NCBI GenBank assembly: GCA_963745945.1
Contig: CAVUZG010000004.1
Span: 1,550,001-1,614,000, forward strand
Length of the DNA stretch: 64,000 nucleotides
Direction of reading: 5' to 3'
Source of the DNA: DATFVA01 sp963745945
GTDB lineage: Bacteria > Bacteroidota > Ignavibacteria > Ignavibacteriales > Ignavibacteriaceae
Below, piece by piece: positions 1-9,537 of the stretch; the first letter of the stretch is position 1; every line of letters starts with the position of its first letter. The notes beneath the pieces were generated by a model, which was given only the letters and a program-made list of their open reading frames with translations, had not been told where the DNA came from and searched no databases. Made by a program: the position numbers and the translations under genes.

Positions 1-2919
1 GTAAGAAAACCGCTGGAGATTGATTCATCCATAACAGGCAATAAAACTCTTGCGGTTGCCTCAGGAAATTTTCTTGACGGGGAATATAAAAATATAGTCG
101 CGGCGTGGGAATCGGGAGATAATACAGTGCGGGTTTCTGTTCCTGAAATAAATTCAGGAACTTTATCCTGGACAAACACAAATGAATTAACATTAAACGG
201 GCTTGCGACATTTGAAAAAAATAAGATACACGTTGCAGCCGGAAACTTTTTCGGTAATCCCCAGGAGGAATTTGTGGTTGCGTACCAGGGGCAGGATACA
301 ACAATACATCTTCAGTTATGCGGGTTTAACCCGGGGAGTCTTGTTCCGCACCTGCAGGGAAGTATTAACGATGAACAATCTTATAAAGCCAATGTATTCA
401 TGAATAATTTTGATGTTGTTACAGGAGATTTTAACAGCGACGGGTATGATGATATTGCATTGCTGTTTCTTAAACCGGTCGGAGCAAACAACTGGGCTCT
501 GTGGATTACAATTTATACTATTGATAATAACGGAAATTTTGTAAGAAGATCTTCCAAGCAGGTATTTGAAGAACCGGCATATACTATAGATGATGTGAGT
601 ATAGATGGTACTGCCGGATCATTTGACGGCGATGCTGAAGAGGAAATTGCCTACGGGTTCTCATTTTTCCAGAGAGATCAACCCGGAAATGACACTTACG
701 TTTATCTTCTTGATATAAAGGATAATCTTGATTCAATAATTGTTGATGATTCAAAAAGAGTTGCTGCAAATTTAGTGGGACCGAATGAAATGCCGCTGTT
801 TAATATTGCCGCTGGAGATCTTAACAGGGATAATCATGATGAACTGGTTCTGATGTCCGGCGGAACATTCTATGTTTATTCAGTTGATAATGATTTAAAC
901 GCTCAATACAAATCGCAGCAAAGTGTACTGACACCGGGGTTAAACTGGGACAGCGATGCTTTTCTTGCTGTAGGAGATATGGATCTTGACCGGAGTGCAG
1001 AAATAGTAATTGTAAAAAATTACCAGGACTTTGACCCGGGAGGTTTGCAGTATTTTCAAATGAATGTATTTAGCATTGATACAACCCTTACAAACTATAC
1101 ACTGAAAGCAAGAAGACTGCAGGAAGAATCAATACCCAGAAACTTCAACGAAAGAAAATATGCAATAGCCCTGGGTGATTTTGATGGTGACAGGGTGAGA
1201 CTGGGTGATCCTGTACATTACAGCAGAAGCGGTGTAATGCAGCCTGAAGTAGTTCTGAACACTCCCCCGGTTCATTATGATATTATTAACGGAACTACTT
1301 ATGATTTAAGCGGGTGTTATCCTGATCAGAATTGCGGCTTTACTTCTTCATATGTACAATCGACAACCAGCGATACTACAATTACTACAGAAGTGCACGA
1401 AGACTGGGGAGGTGATGTTACAGTAACTGCATCCCAGTTTTTACTAAAAGAAAAAGTTAAGGCAACTTACGGTGAGAATTTCAGTAATAAACAATCTTCA
1501 GGAACATCATATACCATAACTACCGGCAGAATTGCTGCAGGGGATGACTGGATATACTCGAATGTTTTTGATATAGATTTTTATGAGTATCCTGTTTATA
1601 ACGGGCAGGACCCGACACCAATAGGATATTTTATGGTAACTATTCCGAAAAACCCCCGGCCTTTATGGATAGAGATGAAAGATGATGATTTACTCGGCAA
1701 CCAATTCAGACCTGATCATGAAACGGGTAATGTGCTTTCGTACAGATCAACAGATACTTATGATACTTCCCGTGTTATTGTGGATTTTCCCGAGCAGACA
1801 ATTGGCGCAACCGGGAATAGTTTTGTTTCCCTTCAGATTCAGTCGTTCCAGGAACATAACGTAGAAACAAGCTGGGATGAAGGACTGGAAGTTGGTGCAA
1901 CTCTCGATCTTTCAATCAATCTGCTTGGTTTTGATGCCGGTGTTGATGTAGAGGCAAACGGACATTATAATCTTGGTGAAATTTCCACTCAAACTGTCAG
2001 GGTTCAGAATTCACTGGAGGTAAGAGGCGACCTCGGTCATTTAAATAATCAGTTTGGAACAAGCGGAACTTATTATGTACAGCCTTATGCATACTGGACA
2101 TCTTATGGGGCGCTTGATTTGGATTATAAAGTTACTCAATTGCCGGTCGGGGCAAATTCATTCTGGCAAACTCACTACGGTAATAAGACCGATCTTGCTT
2201 TTAGTCTGCCGTGGAGATACGACCCTGAAAAAGGTTATCCCCTGCCGGGTAATGATACAACATACCGCTATCGTTCAAGAGATATAAGATTATCAAAGAT
2301 TCAGCCGCTTGGCGGAGATACCGTTACTATTACCGCAAAAGTACGAAACTTCGGGCTGCAGGCTGTCACAACTCCATTCAGTGTAAAATTTTATAAAGGT
2401 GATCCGGACAATGGCGGGTCTATGATAGCCCAAACTACAGTTGACACCACAATTGCAGCACGCGGTTACAGGAATGTTTCCGTTCAATGGGCAATACCGC
2501 TAAGCCAGAATTTAGACAGTGTAAGAATTTATGCAGTACTTGACCAGGAAAATGCGGTTACAAATGAAGTTCATGAAAATAATAATAAAGGCTGGGCTCC
2601 GGCTGTCGGTTACGGATCAATAACAGGAATTAAACCCGAACATAACACGGTTCCCGGCAAGTTTACTCTATACCAGAATTACCCGAATCCATTCAATCCC
2701 GAATCGACAATTAAATTTGAACTGCCCTCTTCAGGTAAAGCGTCTCTTATAATTTATAATATACTCGGGCAGCAAGTGCAGACTCTTGTAGACGGATTTT
2801 TAAATAGGGGAACTTATGCAGTACAGTTTAACGGGGCAAAACTTGCAAGCGGTGTTTATTTCTATCGCCTGCAAACTAACGGCTTCGCTCAGACAAAGAA
2901 AATGATGCTGATGAAATAA
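1..2919 (+). CDS. Secreted FG-GAP/CARDB protein with T9SS sorting domain, 5' end outside window
   Basis: The frame is open from the first base, so the gene begins upstream; a GTG at 127 is only an internal codon, because the 42 codons before it continue the same repeat pattern. About 972 residues are visible. Residues 1 to about 390 hold six or seven FG-GAP/VCBS-like units (V-A-x-G-N-F/D, GDFNSDGYDDIALL, AGDLNRDNHDELVLM), expected to form an extracellular propeller. A middle region of about 300 residues, rich in Ser/Thr and alternating hydrophobics, matches no family I recognise. A CARDB-like adhesion domain (about 765-880) follows, and the last 85 residues are a type A T9SS sorting domain (NYPNPFNPE ... 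SGVYFYRL ... KKMMLMK). Inference: a surface-attached or released exoprotein, possibly binding polymers. Function unknown. Confidence 0.85.
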   Translation, partial: VRKPLEIDSSITGNKTLAVASGNFLDGEYKNIVAAWESGDNTVRVSVPEINSGTLSWTNTNELTLNGLATFEKNKIHVAAGNFFGNPQEEFVVAYQGQDTTIHLQLCGFNPGSLVPHLQGSINDEQSYKANVFMNNFDVVTGDFNSDGYDDIALLFLKPVGANNWALWITIYTIDNNGNFVRRSSKQVFEEPAYTIDDVSIDGTAGSFDGDAEEEIAYGFSFFQRDQPGNDTYVYLLDIKDNLDSIIVDDSKRVAANLVGPNEMPLFNIAAGDLNRDNHDELVLMSGGTFYVYSVDNDLNAQYKSQQSVLTPGLNWDSDAFLAVGDMDLDRSAEIVIVKNYQDFDPGGLQYFQMNVFSIDTTLTNYTLKARRLQEESIPRNFNERKYAIALGDFDGDRVRLGDPVHYSRSGVMQPEVVLNTPPVHYDIINGTTYDLSGCYPDQNCGFTSSYVQSTTSDTTITTEVHEDWGGDVTVTASQFLLKEKVKATYGENFSNKQSSGTSYTITTGRIAAGDDWIYSNVFDIDFYEYPVYNGQDPTPIGYFMVTIPKNPRPLWIEMKDDDLLGNQFRPDHETGNVLSYRSTDTYDTSRVIVDFPEQTIGATGNSFVSLQIQSFQEHNVETSWDEGLEVGATLDLSINLLGFDAGVDVEANGHYNLGEISTQTVRVQNSLEVRGDLGHLNNQFGTSGTYYVQPYAYWTSYGALDLDYKVTQLPVGANSFWQTHYGNKTDLAFSLPWRYDPEKGYPLPGNDTTYRYRSRDIRLSKIQPLGGDTVTITAKVRNFGLQAVTTPFSVKFYKGDPDNGGSMIAQTTVDTTIAARGYRNVSVQWAIPLSQNLDSVRIYAVLDQENAVTNEVHENNNKGWAPAVGYGSITGIKPEHNTVPGKFTLYQNYPNPFNPESTIKFELPSSGKASLIIYNILGQQVQTLVDGFLNRGTYAVQFNGAKLASGVYFYRLQTNGFAQTKKMMLMK

Positions 2920-2921
2920 AG

Positions 2922-2969
2922 GATGGATGATGTCTGATGGTTGATGGATGATGTCTGATGGTTGATGGA
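2922..2969 (+). repeat. Short tandem repeat, 21-bp unit
   Basis: Two identical 21-bp copies (2922-2942 and 2943-2963) and six bases of a third start two bases after the stop codon of the preceding gene. The unit is rich in GATG. It lies outside the reading frame. No function is evident. Confidence 0.8.
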
Positions 2970-3862
2970 AGCAAATTAAAAATTTGCAAGACCGAAAGAT
3001 TACAGGATTACAAATTTTAAAGTGCTGAAGAGAAGGACAAGTCCCGCAGCCCGCTTCGCTAAAGCTCAGCGAGGAAAGGAGCGGGACAGGCTTCGCTATT
3101 AAGATTTCTCCACCAGAGGCGGACAGGCCAATTGTTCTGCTGAAGCAGAACTCACTCTGGTAAAGTCATACCTCTGTCATAGGCAGACAGGTTTGGCAGA
3201 AATGACTGTGAGAGAAAAAATTATCGGGAATAAGAATTGTCATATCGAAGGAGTCCGGAGGACGACTGAGATATCTATCCTGGGAGTTAAGATTTCTCCC
3301 TACGCCTGCCTACCGGCATAGGCAGGGTCAAAATGACTCTGTGTGAGAGATTCTGATATTCATCAGAATGACACTCCTTTAAGATTTCTCTCCCGATCAG
3401 TCGGGATCGAAATGATCCGCCAGAACGGGAAAAGCAAGCCTGCCAGAGAAAGGTAAGTCCCAAATAGCGGCAGACGGGGAGCAACAAACCCTTATTTTTC
3501 CGGTTATCAACTGACAAACCAAAGCAAAGTTTACCAAGTAAAGTGTAATTGTTTCTTAAAAAAGTGTGCCTGATCGCAGCCATAACGTAGTTTATTATTA
3601 AATATGAACCTTATTAATAATAAATAGTGGCATATAATTTGGTTCTGATCATCCGGCGACATATTTTTAAATTAACATTGTGGATTTACTTGTATGGTTT
3701 ACTGTTCACCGGTATACGTCCACGCACCAGAAGAATTCTATCAACACACCTGTTTGATTTCCAATAAATATCTATTCCAGGATGGCTGCATAATAACAAA
3801 TATTATATTAACACATTGTAATAATGCAGGACCCATCAAAAAAAAACACATAGGAGAATATT
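2970..3862. other. Long intergenic region with degenerate dispersed repeats
   Basis: About 890 bp with no convincing gene. It contains a GC-rich inverted repeat (GTCCCGC at 3041-3047 with GCGGGAC at 3081-3087) and several degenerate copies of an element recognisable by AAGATTTCTC (about 3101, 3290, 3381) and AGGCAG/GAAATGAC motifs; the best copy is listed separately. A minus-strand open frame of 98 codons (3287-3583) is only the translation of this repeat DNA and has no ribosome-binding site. The last 200 bp presumably hold the promoter of the next gene. Confidence 0.6.
3317..3400 (+). repeat. Dispersed 84-bp intergenic repeat, copy 1
   Basis: These 84 bp match 5459-5542 at 81 of 84 positions. 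The core ATTCTGATATTCATCAGAAT is a palindrome with 8-bp arms (ATTCTGAT/ATCAGAAT) around ATTC, so a transcript of either strand would fold. Both copies are in non-coding DNA flanking the same gene. The design resembles a REP/MITE-like intergenic element; no transposase is nearby. Confidence 0.8.
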
Positions 3863-5227
3863 ATGAGAAAGTGTTTACTGTTTGTTATGGTTCTGCTTAT
3901 CAGCTTTTTAATTAATACAACATTTGCACAAAACAGTTGGGTAGAGCAATCCAACCCGCTGGGAACCGGCGAGAATGCTATGATAGGCAATGTTCAGTTC
4001 GTAAGTCCGACTGAAGGATGGATTTCAGGCAGCAACGGCGATCTGCTTCACACAACCAATGCCGGTGCAGATTGGCTGCTTGTAACACCTTTTCCGAACG
4101 ATACTGTCTGGTCCTCTTCTGATCCGGCATTGTCTATGTCGTGGGTTAATGCCACTCACGGCTGGAAAATTAATTCTATAGGTACGGCATATGGCATTTC
4201 CTATGGTGTTGTAGTACACAGTACAACCAATGGCGGAAATACCTGGCAGAAGAAAGTACTGTCTACTACAGAAGGTGATTTCGGTTTTGAGATTCAGTTT
4301 GCAGATGTAAACAATGGCTGGCTTCTTGTTTTTAATTTTACAACACAGACTGCAACTTTTATGAGGACAACTGACGGCGGAAACAACTGGGTTCCATTTG
4401 ATGGTGCCGGAATCTTTTTCTATGTGGATGCTAACACAGGCTGGTCATTCTACGGATCAGGTGTAAATGGTGCAGACCCTCCGTATAAAATATTGCGCAC
4501 TACAAACGGAGGAACAAACTGGACGGAACAATATTCAGATAATGCAGCCGGCGGCTATAACGCAATGTATTTTTCCGATCTGCAGCACGGATGGATTGTA
4601 GGAGATAGTGCTAAGGTTATGAAAACAACTGACGGAGGTACTACCTGGAATTTTATTACAAACAGCGGTATAAGTACGGATTACAGAAGTAAATCAGTCT
4701 TCTTTCTTGATGCAAACAATGGGTGGATCTCCTCCAAAGACGGTGCCGGTTACGGAACTGTTCAGCACACTACAAATGGCGGGACAACGTGGTCAACCCA
4801 GGTAACCCCTCTCCAGAATACACAAGGCGGCAATTCAATTTTTAGTATTTATTTTGTTGATGCTCAGCATGGCTGGCTCACCGCTGATTACGGATATATT
4901 TGCGGTTATACAGGGACAACTGCCATTGAAAGTGATAACGGGAGAGTAAATTCTTTTGCACTTTCACAGAATTATCCGAATCCTTTTAACCCGTCAACCA
5001 GGATTCAGTATTCAATAGACAGTAAGCAATTCATAACCCTGAAGGTTTATAATGTTCTGGGAAATGAAGTTGCAACACTAGTTAATGAAGAAAAGCCCGC
5101 AGGTAATTACTCCGCTGTATTCAATAGTAATACCTACGCAGGTCAGAGTCTTACAAGCGGTGTATATTTCTATAGGCTTACAGGCGGAATCTTTACGGAA
5201 ACCAGGAAAATGATCTTGATAAAATGA
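3863..5227 (+). CDS. Secreted YCF48/BNR-repeat propeller protein with T9SS sorting domain
   Basis: 454 residues. AGGAG at 3852-3856 sits six bases before the ATG, and the N-terminus is a signal peptide (hydrophobic core then TTFAQNS). Six repeats carry the YCF48/BNR-type signature T-T-N/D-G-G-x-x-W (TTNAGADW, TTNGGNTW, TTDGGNNW, TTNGGTNW, TTDGGTTW, TTNGGTTW) alternating with D-x-x-x-GW-I/L turns, which predicts a beta-propeller. The C-terminal 80 residues are the type A T9SS sorting domain (NYPNPFNPS ... SGVYFYRL ... KMILIK). It is a single gene closed by its own terminator. YCF48 in photosynthetic organisms assists photosystem II assembly, but in this secreted context only the fold should be transferred; the role is unknown. 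Confidence 0.88.
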   Translation: MRKCLLFVMVLLISFLINTTFAQNSWVEQSNPLGTGENAMIGNVQFVSPTEGWISGSNGDLLHTTNAGADWLLVTPFPNDTVWSSSDPALSMSWVNATHGWKINSIGTAYGISYGVVVHSTTNGGNTWQKKVLSTTEGDFGFEIQFADVNNGWLLVFNFTTQTATFMRTTDGGNNWVPFDGAGIFFYVDANTGWSFYGSGVNGADPPYKILRTTNGGTNWTEQYSDNAAGGYNAMYFSDLQHGWIVGDSAKVMKTTDGGTTWNFITNSGISTDYRSKSVFFLDANNGWISSKDGAGYGTVQHTTNGGTTWSTQVTPLQNTQGGNSIFSIYFVDAQHGWLTADYGYICGYTGTTAIESDNGRVNSFALSQNYPNPFNPSTRIQYSIDSKQFITLKVYNVLGNEVATLVNEEKPAGNYSAVFNSNTYAGQSLTSGVYFYRLTGGIFTETRKMILIK

Positions 5228-5254
5228 TGAAGTAAAAATTATTTATTCAATAAA

Positions 5255-5288
5255 GCTGCCGCAGGGTAAATGCGGCAGCGATAATTTT
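5255..5288 (+). terminator. Probable rho-independent terminator
   Basis: Perfect 8-bp stem GCTGCCGC (5255-5262) / GCGGCAGC (5272-5279) with a 9-nt loop, followed by the weak T-run ATAATTTTCC. It lies 28 bp after the stop codon of the YCF48-repeat gene. Confidence 0.6.
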
Positions 5289-5793
5289 CCCGTTGAATAA
5301 GATTTATCTGTCAACGTAATACCTCTCTTAATAAATCAAATCTATGAAAACTATTCACCTGCAAATTGGATTATTGTGTGCAATTAAGATTTTTTCCATC
5401 AGGATTGGAATAGCCAGTCTTCTTCCGGAAACTTCTTCTGACAAAGCCAAGCCTCTGCCATAGGCAGGGTCGAAATGACTCTGTGTGAGAGATTCTGATA
5501 TTCATCAGAATGACACTCCATTAAGATTTCTCTCCCGACCAGTCTGGAACCGAATTACCGGCAGCCAAGTCGAAATGACAAAGTGTGAGATACTGCCACT
5601 TACAGAAATGCCTTAGGCGAAAAGGTCAAAGCGACTGAGAAATCTGAAAACTTCTCTTTCCTTCCGCGGACGGCTCTCCTTCAAAATTCAATTTGCCCTT
5701 TTATCACTCCCCTTAACCTGCAGTTTAATTTTACTTACTATCCGTTTCATATATCATAAAATTGCCGGCGGAAATTCCCGGAGATAAAGGTTT
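5289..5793. other. Intergenic region with second copy of the dispersed repeat
   Basis: About 500 bp without a supported gene. It contains repeat copy 2 (5459-5542) and further degenerate pieces on both sides (AGTCGAAATGAC about 5568, TTAGGCGAAAAGGTCAAAGCGACT about 5613). The end holds the Shine-Dalgarno region GGAGATAAAGG for the next gene. Confidence 0.6.
5459..5542 (+). repeat. Dispersed 84-bp intergenic repeat, copy 2
   Basis: Same orientation as copy 1 at 3317-3400, 81 of 84 bases identical, including an intact palindromic core. The three differences are scattered single substitutions, so the copies are recent or constrained. Confidence 0.8.
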
Positions 5794-8460
5794 ATGAAAA
5801 TTTTACTATTAATTTGTCTTATCACTTCAGCGTCGGTATATGCAAAGTATCCCAGCCTTAAAGAAAATTCAGACACACAAATAACCGCCGTAAGATCAGT
5901 TGAAAAAATTACTATTGATGGTAAGCTGAATGAAAAAATCTGGAAGAGACCGGGGTTTAATAAACTTATTCAGCAGGATCCCCAACAGGGTGTAATACCT
6001 TCACAGAAATCAGAGTTCTGGACTGCATACGATGATGAAGCTTTCTACTTTGCCGCAAGATTTTATGATACAAGTCCTGATTCAATTATGGCAAGACTTG
6101 TAAGAAGAGATTTTATATGGGGCGATCCATCGGACGGATGTGTTTTATATATTGATTCGTACCGCGATAAAAGGAACGGGTACTTTTTTTATGTATCTGC
6201 AGCAGGAGCAGTTGCGGACGGTTTAATTGAGAATGATGTAAAGCAGCCTAACGATCTCAGCTGGGATGCTGTGTGGGAAGGCGCAAGAAATATTGATGAT
6301 AAAGGATGGACAGTTGAAATGAAAATTCCCTACTCGCAGTTAAGATTTAACAAAGGCGATACACAGAAGTGGGGAATAAATGTTGAACGATTTATAAGCC
6401 GGAGATTTGAAACTGACATGGTTGTTTATACACCGAGGAATGAAAGCGGGTTCACTTCAAGATTTCCCGATCTCGTTGGTATTGAAAATATTACACCTCC
6501 CGCACAGATTGAATTTTTACCTTACATTGTGGGCAAGGCAAAGTATATCAGCTCCGATCCGAATGATCCGTTCAATTCCGGTCACGATTATTCTCCCGGT
6601 GCCGGTCTCGATTTAAGAGCAGGACTCGGAAGCAGTCTTACACTGAATGCAACTATCAATCCTGATTTCGGACAGGTTGAAGTAGATCCCGCAGTAGTAA
6701 ACTTATCGGATGTAGAATCAACTTTTGATGAGAAGCGCCCTTTCTTTACTGAAGGAGTGAGCATTTACAGGTTCGGCCGCGGTGGAACAAATAACAATGT
6801 ATCATTTAACTGGCCGATTACCACCATCTTCTACAGCAGAAGAATCGGGAGAAATCCCCAGGGTAATTTACCGGGTTATGATTTTGCGGATATTCCCGAC
6901 GGAACACATATTCTCGGTGCGGCTAAAATTTCAGGACAGGCTTATGACAACTGGAAAGTGGGAACAATACACGCAGTTACCCGGCGCGAGTTTGCAGATA
7001 TTTCATCCGGCGGAGTACGCTCAAGTATTGAAGTGGAACCGTTAACCTACTATGGTGTGCTGAGACTTCAGAGAGATTTTAATTCAGGAAAACAGGGATT
7101 CGGATTGCTCTCAACTTTTACAAACCGTTTTTTTAACAGTGCGGGATTAAACAATTCCATTAGTAAAAATGCTTTTGTTTTAGGTGGTGACGGCTGGACA
7201 TTTTTAGATGAAGAAAACACTTATGTATTAACAGGCTGGGCGGCACTTTCGAATGTTACAGGATCAAGGGAAAGAATTACTGCTCTTCAGCAGAGCCCGG
7301 TTCATTATTTCCAGAGACCGGATGCATCATATATTTCTGTTGATAGTGCTGCAACTTCATTAACAGGTTACAGCGGAAGACTGATGCTGAATAAAAACCG
7401 GGGAAGATTAACTTTTAATACTGCAGTTGGTTTTATAAGCCCGGGATTTGAAGTAAACGATCTCGGTTTCGGTTCATACAGTGATTATATAAATGCACAT
7501 TTTTTTACAAGCTACAGGTGGAACGAGCCGACCGGTTTTTATCAGAATTTCGGAATAAATGCCGCTGCATATACAAGCTATGATTTCGGCGGCGATAATA
7601 CTGCTCTCGGCTACTGGCTGGGCAGCTATCTTACTATGCCCGATTATACCGGGGGAGAGGTTACGGTAAATTATAATCCTTCAACACTTAATTCCCGGAG
7701 AACACGCGGCGGTCCGCTTACTGTTAACCCGGAAAGCACTTCTTTCAGTGCTGATTTTTATACAGACAGCCGTGTATGGTGGGTTTTAAATGCAGGAGGA
7801 AATGTATCTTTAAGCAAAGATGGAGATTCACATTCAATTTATTCTAATATCGAATTTAAAGTGCTTCCTACTCTTACTCTGTCACTGGGACCTGAATTTA
7901 CAAGAGACATTTCGGAAACTCAGTGGGTCGGTAACTTTAATGATTCCAGAGCGGCAGACACCTATAATAAAAGATACGTATTTGCACACCTTGATCAGAC
8001 TATATTTGCAGCGAATATACGCGCCGACTGGATTCTTAGTCCGACCCTGAGTTTCCAGGTTTACCTGCAGCCGCTTATTGCATCGGGAAGATATAACAGT
8101 TTCAGGTACCTTTTAAAACCGAGCAGTTATAACTTCACTACATATGGTGAGGATGGATCAACCATAGTCCGGAACAATTCTGAAAATGGAGATATAGTTT
8201 CTTACGAACTTGATCCAGACGGACAGGGACCTGCAGAGGCACAGGTAATTAGTAATCCGGATTTTAATTATATATCACTTCGTGGTAACGCGGTACTGCG
8301 CTGGGAATATCTGCCGGGCTCAACACTTTATCTTGTATGGACCCAGAGCAGAGAAGATATTAATCCTGACGGCACATTCCGGTTTGGAAGATCATTCAAT
8401 AACCTGTTTAGCGTACGTCCAGATAATATTTTCATGCTTAAAGTGAGTTACTGGCTGTAG
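5794..8460 (+). CDS. DUF5916 outer-membrane protein with CBM9-like N-terminal domain
   Basis: 888 residues with a short signal peptide (ending SASVYAKYP) and a good ribosome-binding site (GGAGATAAAGG). Residues about 30-220 look like the carbohydrate-binding family 9-type domain that opens DUF5916 proteins (ITIDGKLNEKIW, WTAYDDEAFYFAARFYD, GWTVEMKIPYSQLRF). The rest is the DUF5916 region, with the conserved NPDFGQVEVDPAVVNLS and EKRPFFTEG segments and many amphipathic strands, ending in a terminal aromatic pattern (LKVSYWL) typical of outer-membrane beta-barrels. Family knowledge: common in Bacteroidota, often near peptidases or glycan-use genes, exact function unproven. Inference: surface glycan- or peptide-associated barrel. 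Confidence 0.85.
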   Translation: MKILLLICLITSASVYAKYPSLKENSDTQITAVRSVEKITIDGKLNEKIWKRPGFNKLIQQDPQQGVIPSQKSEFWTAYDDEAFYFAARFYDTSPDSIMARLVRRDFIWGDPSDGCVLYIDSYRDKRNGYFFYVSAAGAVADGLIENDVKQPNDLSWDAVWEGARNIDDKGWTVEMKIPYSQLRFNKGDTQKWGINVERFISRRFETDMVVYTPRNESGFTSRFPDLVGIENITPPAQIEFLPYIVGKAKYISSDPNDPFNSGHDYSPGAGLDLRAGLGSSLTLNATINPDFGQVEVDPAVVNLSDVESTFDEKRPFFTEGVSIYRFGRGGTNNNVSFNWPITTIFYSRRIGRNPQGNLPGYDFADIPDGTHILGAAKISGQAYDNWKVGTIHAVTRREFADISSGGVRSSIEVEPLTYYGVLRLQRDFNSGKQGFGLLSTFTNRFFNSAGLNNSISKNAFVLGGDGWTFLDEENTYVLTGWAALSNVTGSRERITALQQSPVHYFQRPDASYISVDSAATSLTGYSGRLMLNKNRGRLTFNTAVGFISPGFEVNDLGFGSYSDYINAHFFTSYRWNEPTGFYQNFGINAAAYTSYDFGGDNTALGYWLGSYLTMPDYTGGEVTVNYNPSTLNSRRTRGGPLTVNPESTSFSADFYTDSRVWWVLNAGGNVSLSKDGDSHSIYSNIEFKVLPTLTLSLGPEFTRDISETQWVGNFNDSRAADTYNKRYVFAHLDQTIFAANIRADWILSPTLSFQVYLQPLIASGRYNSFRYLLKPSSYNFTTYGEDGSTIVRNNSENGDIVSYELDPDGQGPAEAQVISNPDFNYISLRGNAVLRWEYLPGSTLYLVWTQSREDINPDGTFRFGRSFNNLFSVRPDNIFMLKVSYWL

Positions 8461-8565
8461 TAAAATTGCCGGCTTACCTGATCTGGGAATTAAGGATTTT
8501 AACAATTCGCCAATCTTTCTAACTTACCGGTTAGTAAAAAAAACTATTAGCAAAAGGTAAATTAA

Positions 8566-9096
8566 ATGAAAAAGCGATTCTTCCTTCTTTCATCGTTAAT
8601 TACAGTATTAGCAATATTTCTGCTTTCTATTTCTTTCTCATGCCGTGAGTATAAGAATCCGCACTCTCATAATCTTACAGGAATGTGGAAAGGAAAAGTT
8701 CAGTTCAGAACAGGAGATTATGCACAGATTAAAGACCTGGAATTTATGCGTGTTTATAATGCAGGCGGAACTATGACTGAATCTTCAAACTACGACGGTG
8801 TGCCTCCTACTCCTCCGGCTTACGGTATCTGGAAAAAAACGGGAACTAATAAATATGAAACGAGATATGAATTTTACTGGAATAATGTTCCGCCGGCTTA
8901 CGAAGATTTAAAACTGAACGGCGGTTTTTCTCCCGGCGGTTACGGAATTCTTACAGAGAAAATTACTCTTTCAGAGGATGGAAAATCTTACACTTCAAAA
9001 ATCAGCTTCAGTTCATTTGATAAAACCGGGAAGCAGATTGTTTCAGGAGATGAGGGAGATACAGAAGCTAAAAAAATGGAGTTTGATGAAAATTAG
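8566..9096 (+). CDS. Hypothetical exported protein, probable lipoprotein
   Basis: 176 residues. The N-terminus has basic residues, a long hydrophobic core and then SISFSC at about residue 27, a loose lipobox of the kind seen in Bacteroidota; lipidation is likely but not certain. AAAGG lies nine bases before the ATG. The mature part opens with NLTGMWKGKVQF and contains alternating strands and aromatic residues, suggesting a small lipocalin-like or beta-sandwich domain (inference). It lies 105 bp after the DUF5916 gene on the same strand, so it could be cotranscribed. I do not recognise the family. Confidence 0.7.
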   Translation: MKKRFFLLSSLITVLAIFLLSISFSCREYKNPHSHNLTGMWKGKVQFRTGDYAQIKDLEFMRVYNAGGTMTESSNYDGVPPTPPAYGIWKKTGTNKYETRYEFYWNNVPPAYEDLKLNGGFSPGGYGILTEKITLSEDGKSYTSKISFSSFDKTGKQIVSGDEGDTEAKKMEFDEN

Positions 9097-9173
9097 AATC
9101 TGATGATATTAATCTTTGTTTCCGGATTTGAACAGCAGGTATTTTTTATAACCAAATAATTTATTTTTTATTT

Positions 9174-9515
9174 ATGGCTTACAATCTAAAACTTGCAGAC
9201 AGAGTAAGACAGTCCCTTTCCATATTAAAAAACGTTGAAGAAAAAAAGATGATGGGCGGACTTACGTTTATGGTTAATAATAAAATGTGCGTCGGAATTT
9301 ATAAAGATAAATTAATGGCGCGCATAAGCCCGAAGGTTTATGAATCTTCGCTTGAGAAACCGGGATGCAGGAAAATGGAATTTACCGGCAGACCGCTGAA
9401 AGGTTTTGTTCTTGTGGAACCTGAAGGAATCAAAACAAAAAGAGAACTTCAATACTGGATTAACCTAGCGCTTGAATTCAATAAACATGCAAAGGCTTCA
9501 AAGAAGAAAAAATAA
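9174..9515 (+). CDS. TfoX/Sxy N-terminal domain protein
   Basis: 113 residues covering only the TfoX N-terminal domain: MMGGLTFMVNNKMCVGIYKDKLMARISP and the later GRPLKGFVLVEPEG match the family pattern (G-G-x-x-F, then K-G-F/Y-V). The C-terminus is a lysine tail. No TfoX C-terminal helical domain is present, so a competence role as in Haemophilus Sxy should not be assumed; short single-domain relatives are widespread and mostly uncharacterised. There is no clear Shine-Dalgarno; this is the only start that preserves the domain. It is convergent with the next gene. Confidence 0.8.
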   Translation: MAYNLKLADRVRQSLSILKNVEEKKMMGGLTFMVNNKMCVGIYKDKLMARISPKVYESSLEKPGCRKMEFTGRPLKGFVLVEPEGIKTKRELQYWINLALEFNKHAKASKKKK

Positions 9516-9537
9516 AACTACTCACCCGTATTAATAT

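Noticed and set aside
3287..3583. 98-codon minus-strand open frame in the intergenic region
   Set aside because: It translates the dispersed repeat DNA, has no ribosome-binding site, and part of it is repeated at 5459-5542 in non-coding sequence.
3694..3915. 73-codon plus-strand frame overlapping the start of the YCF48-repeat gene
   Set aside because: It runs into the well-supported gene at 3863 in another frame and has no Shine-Dalgarno or recognisable content.
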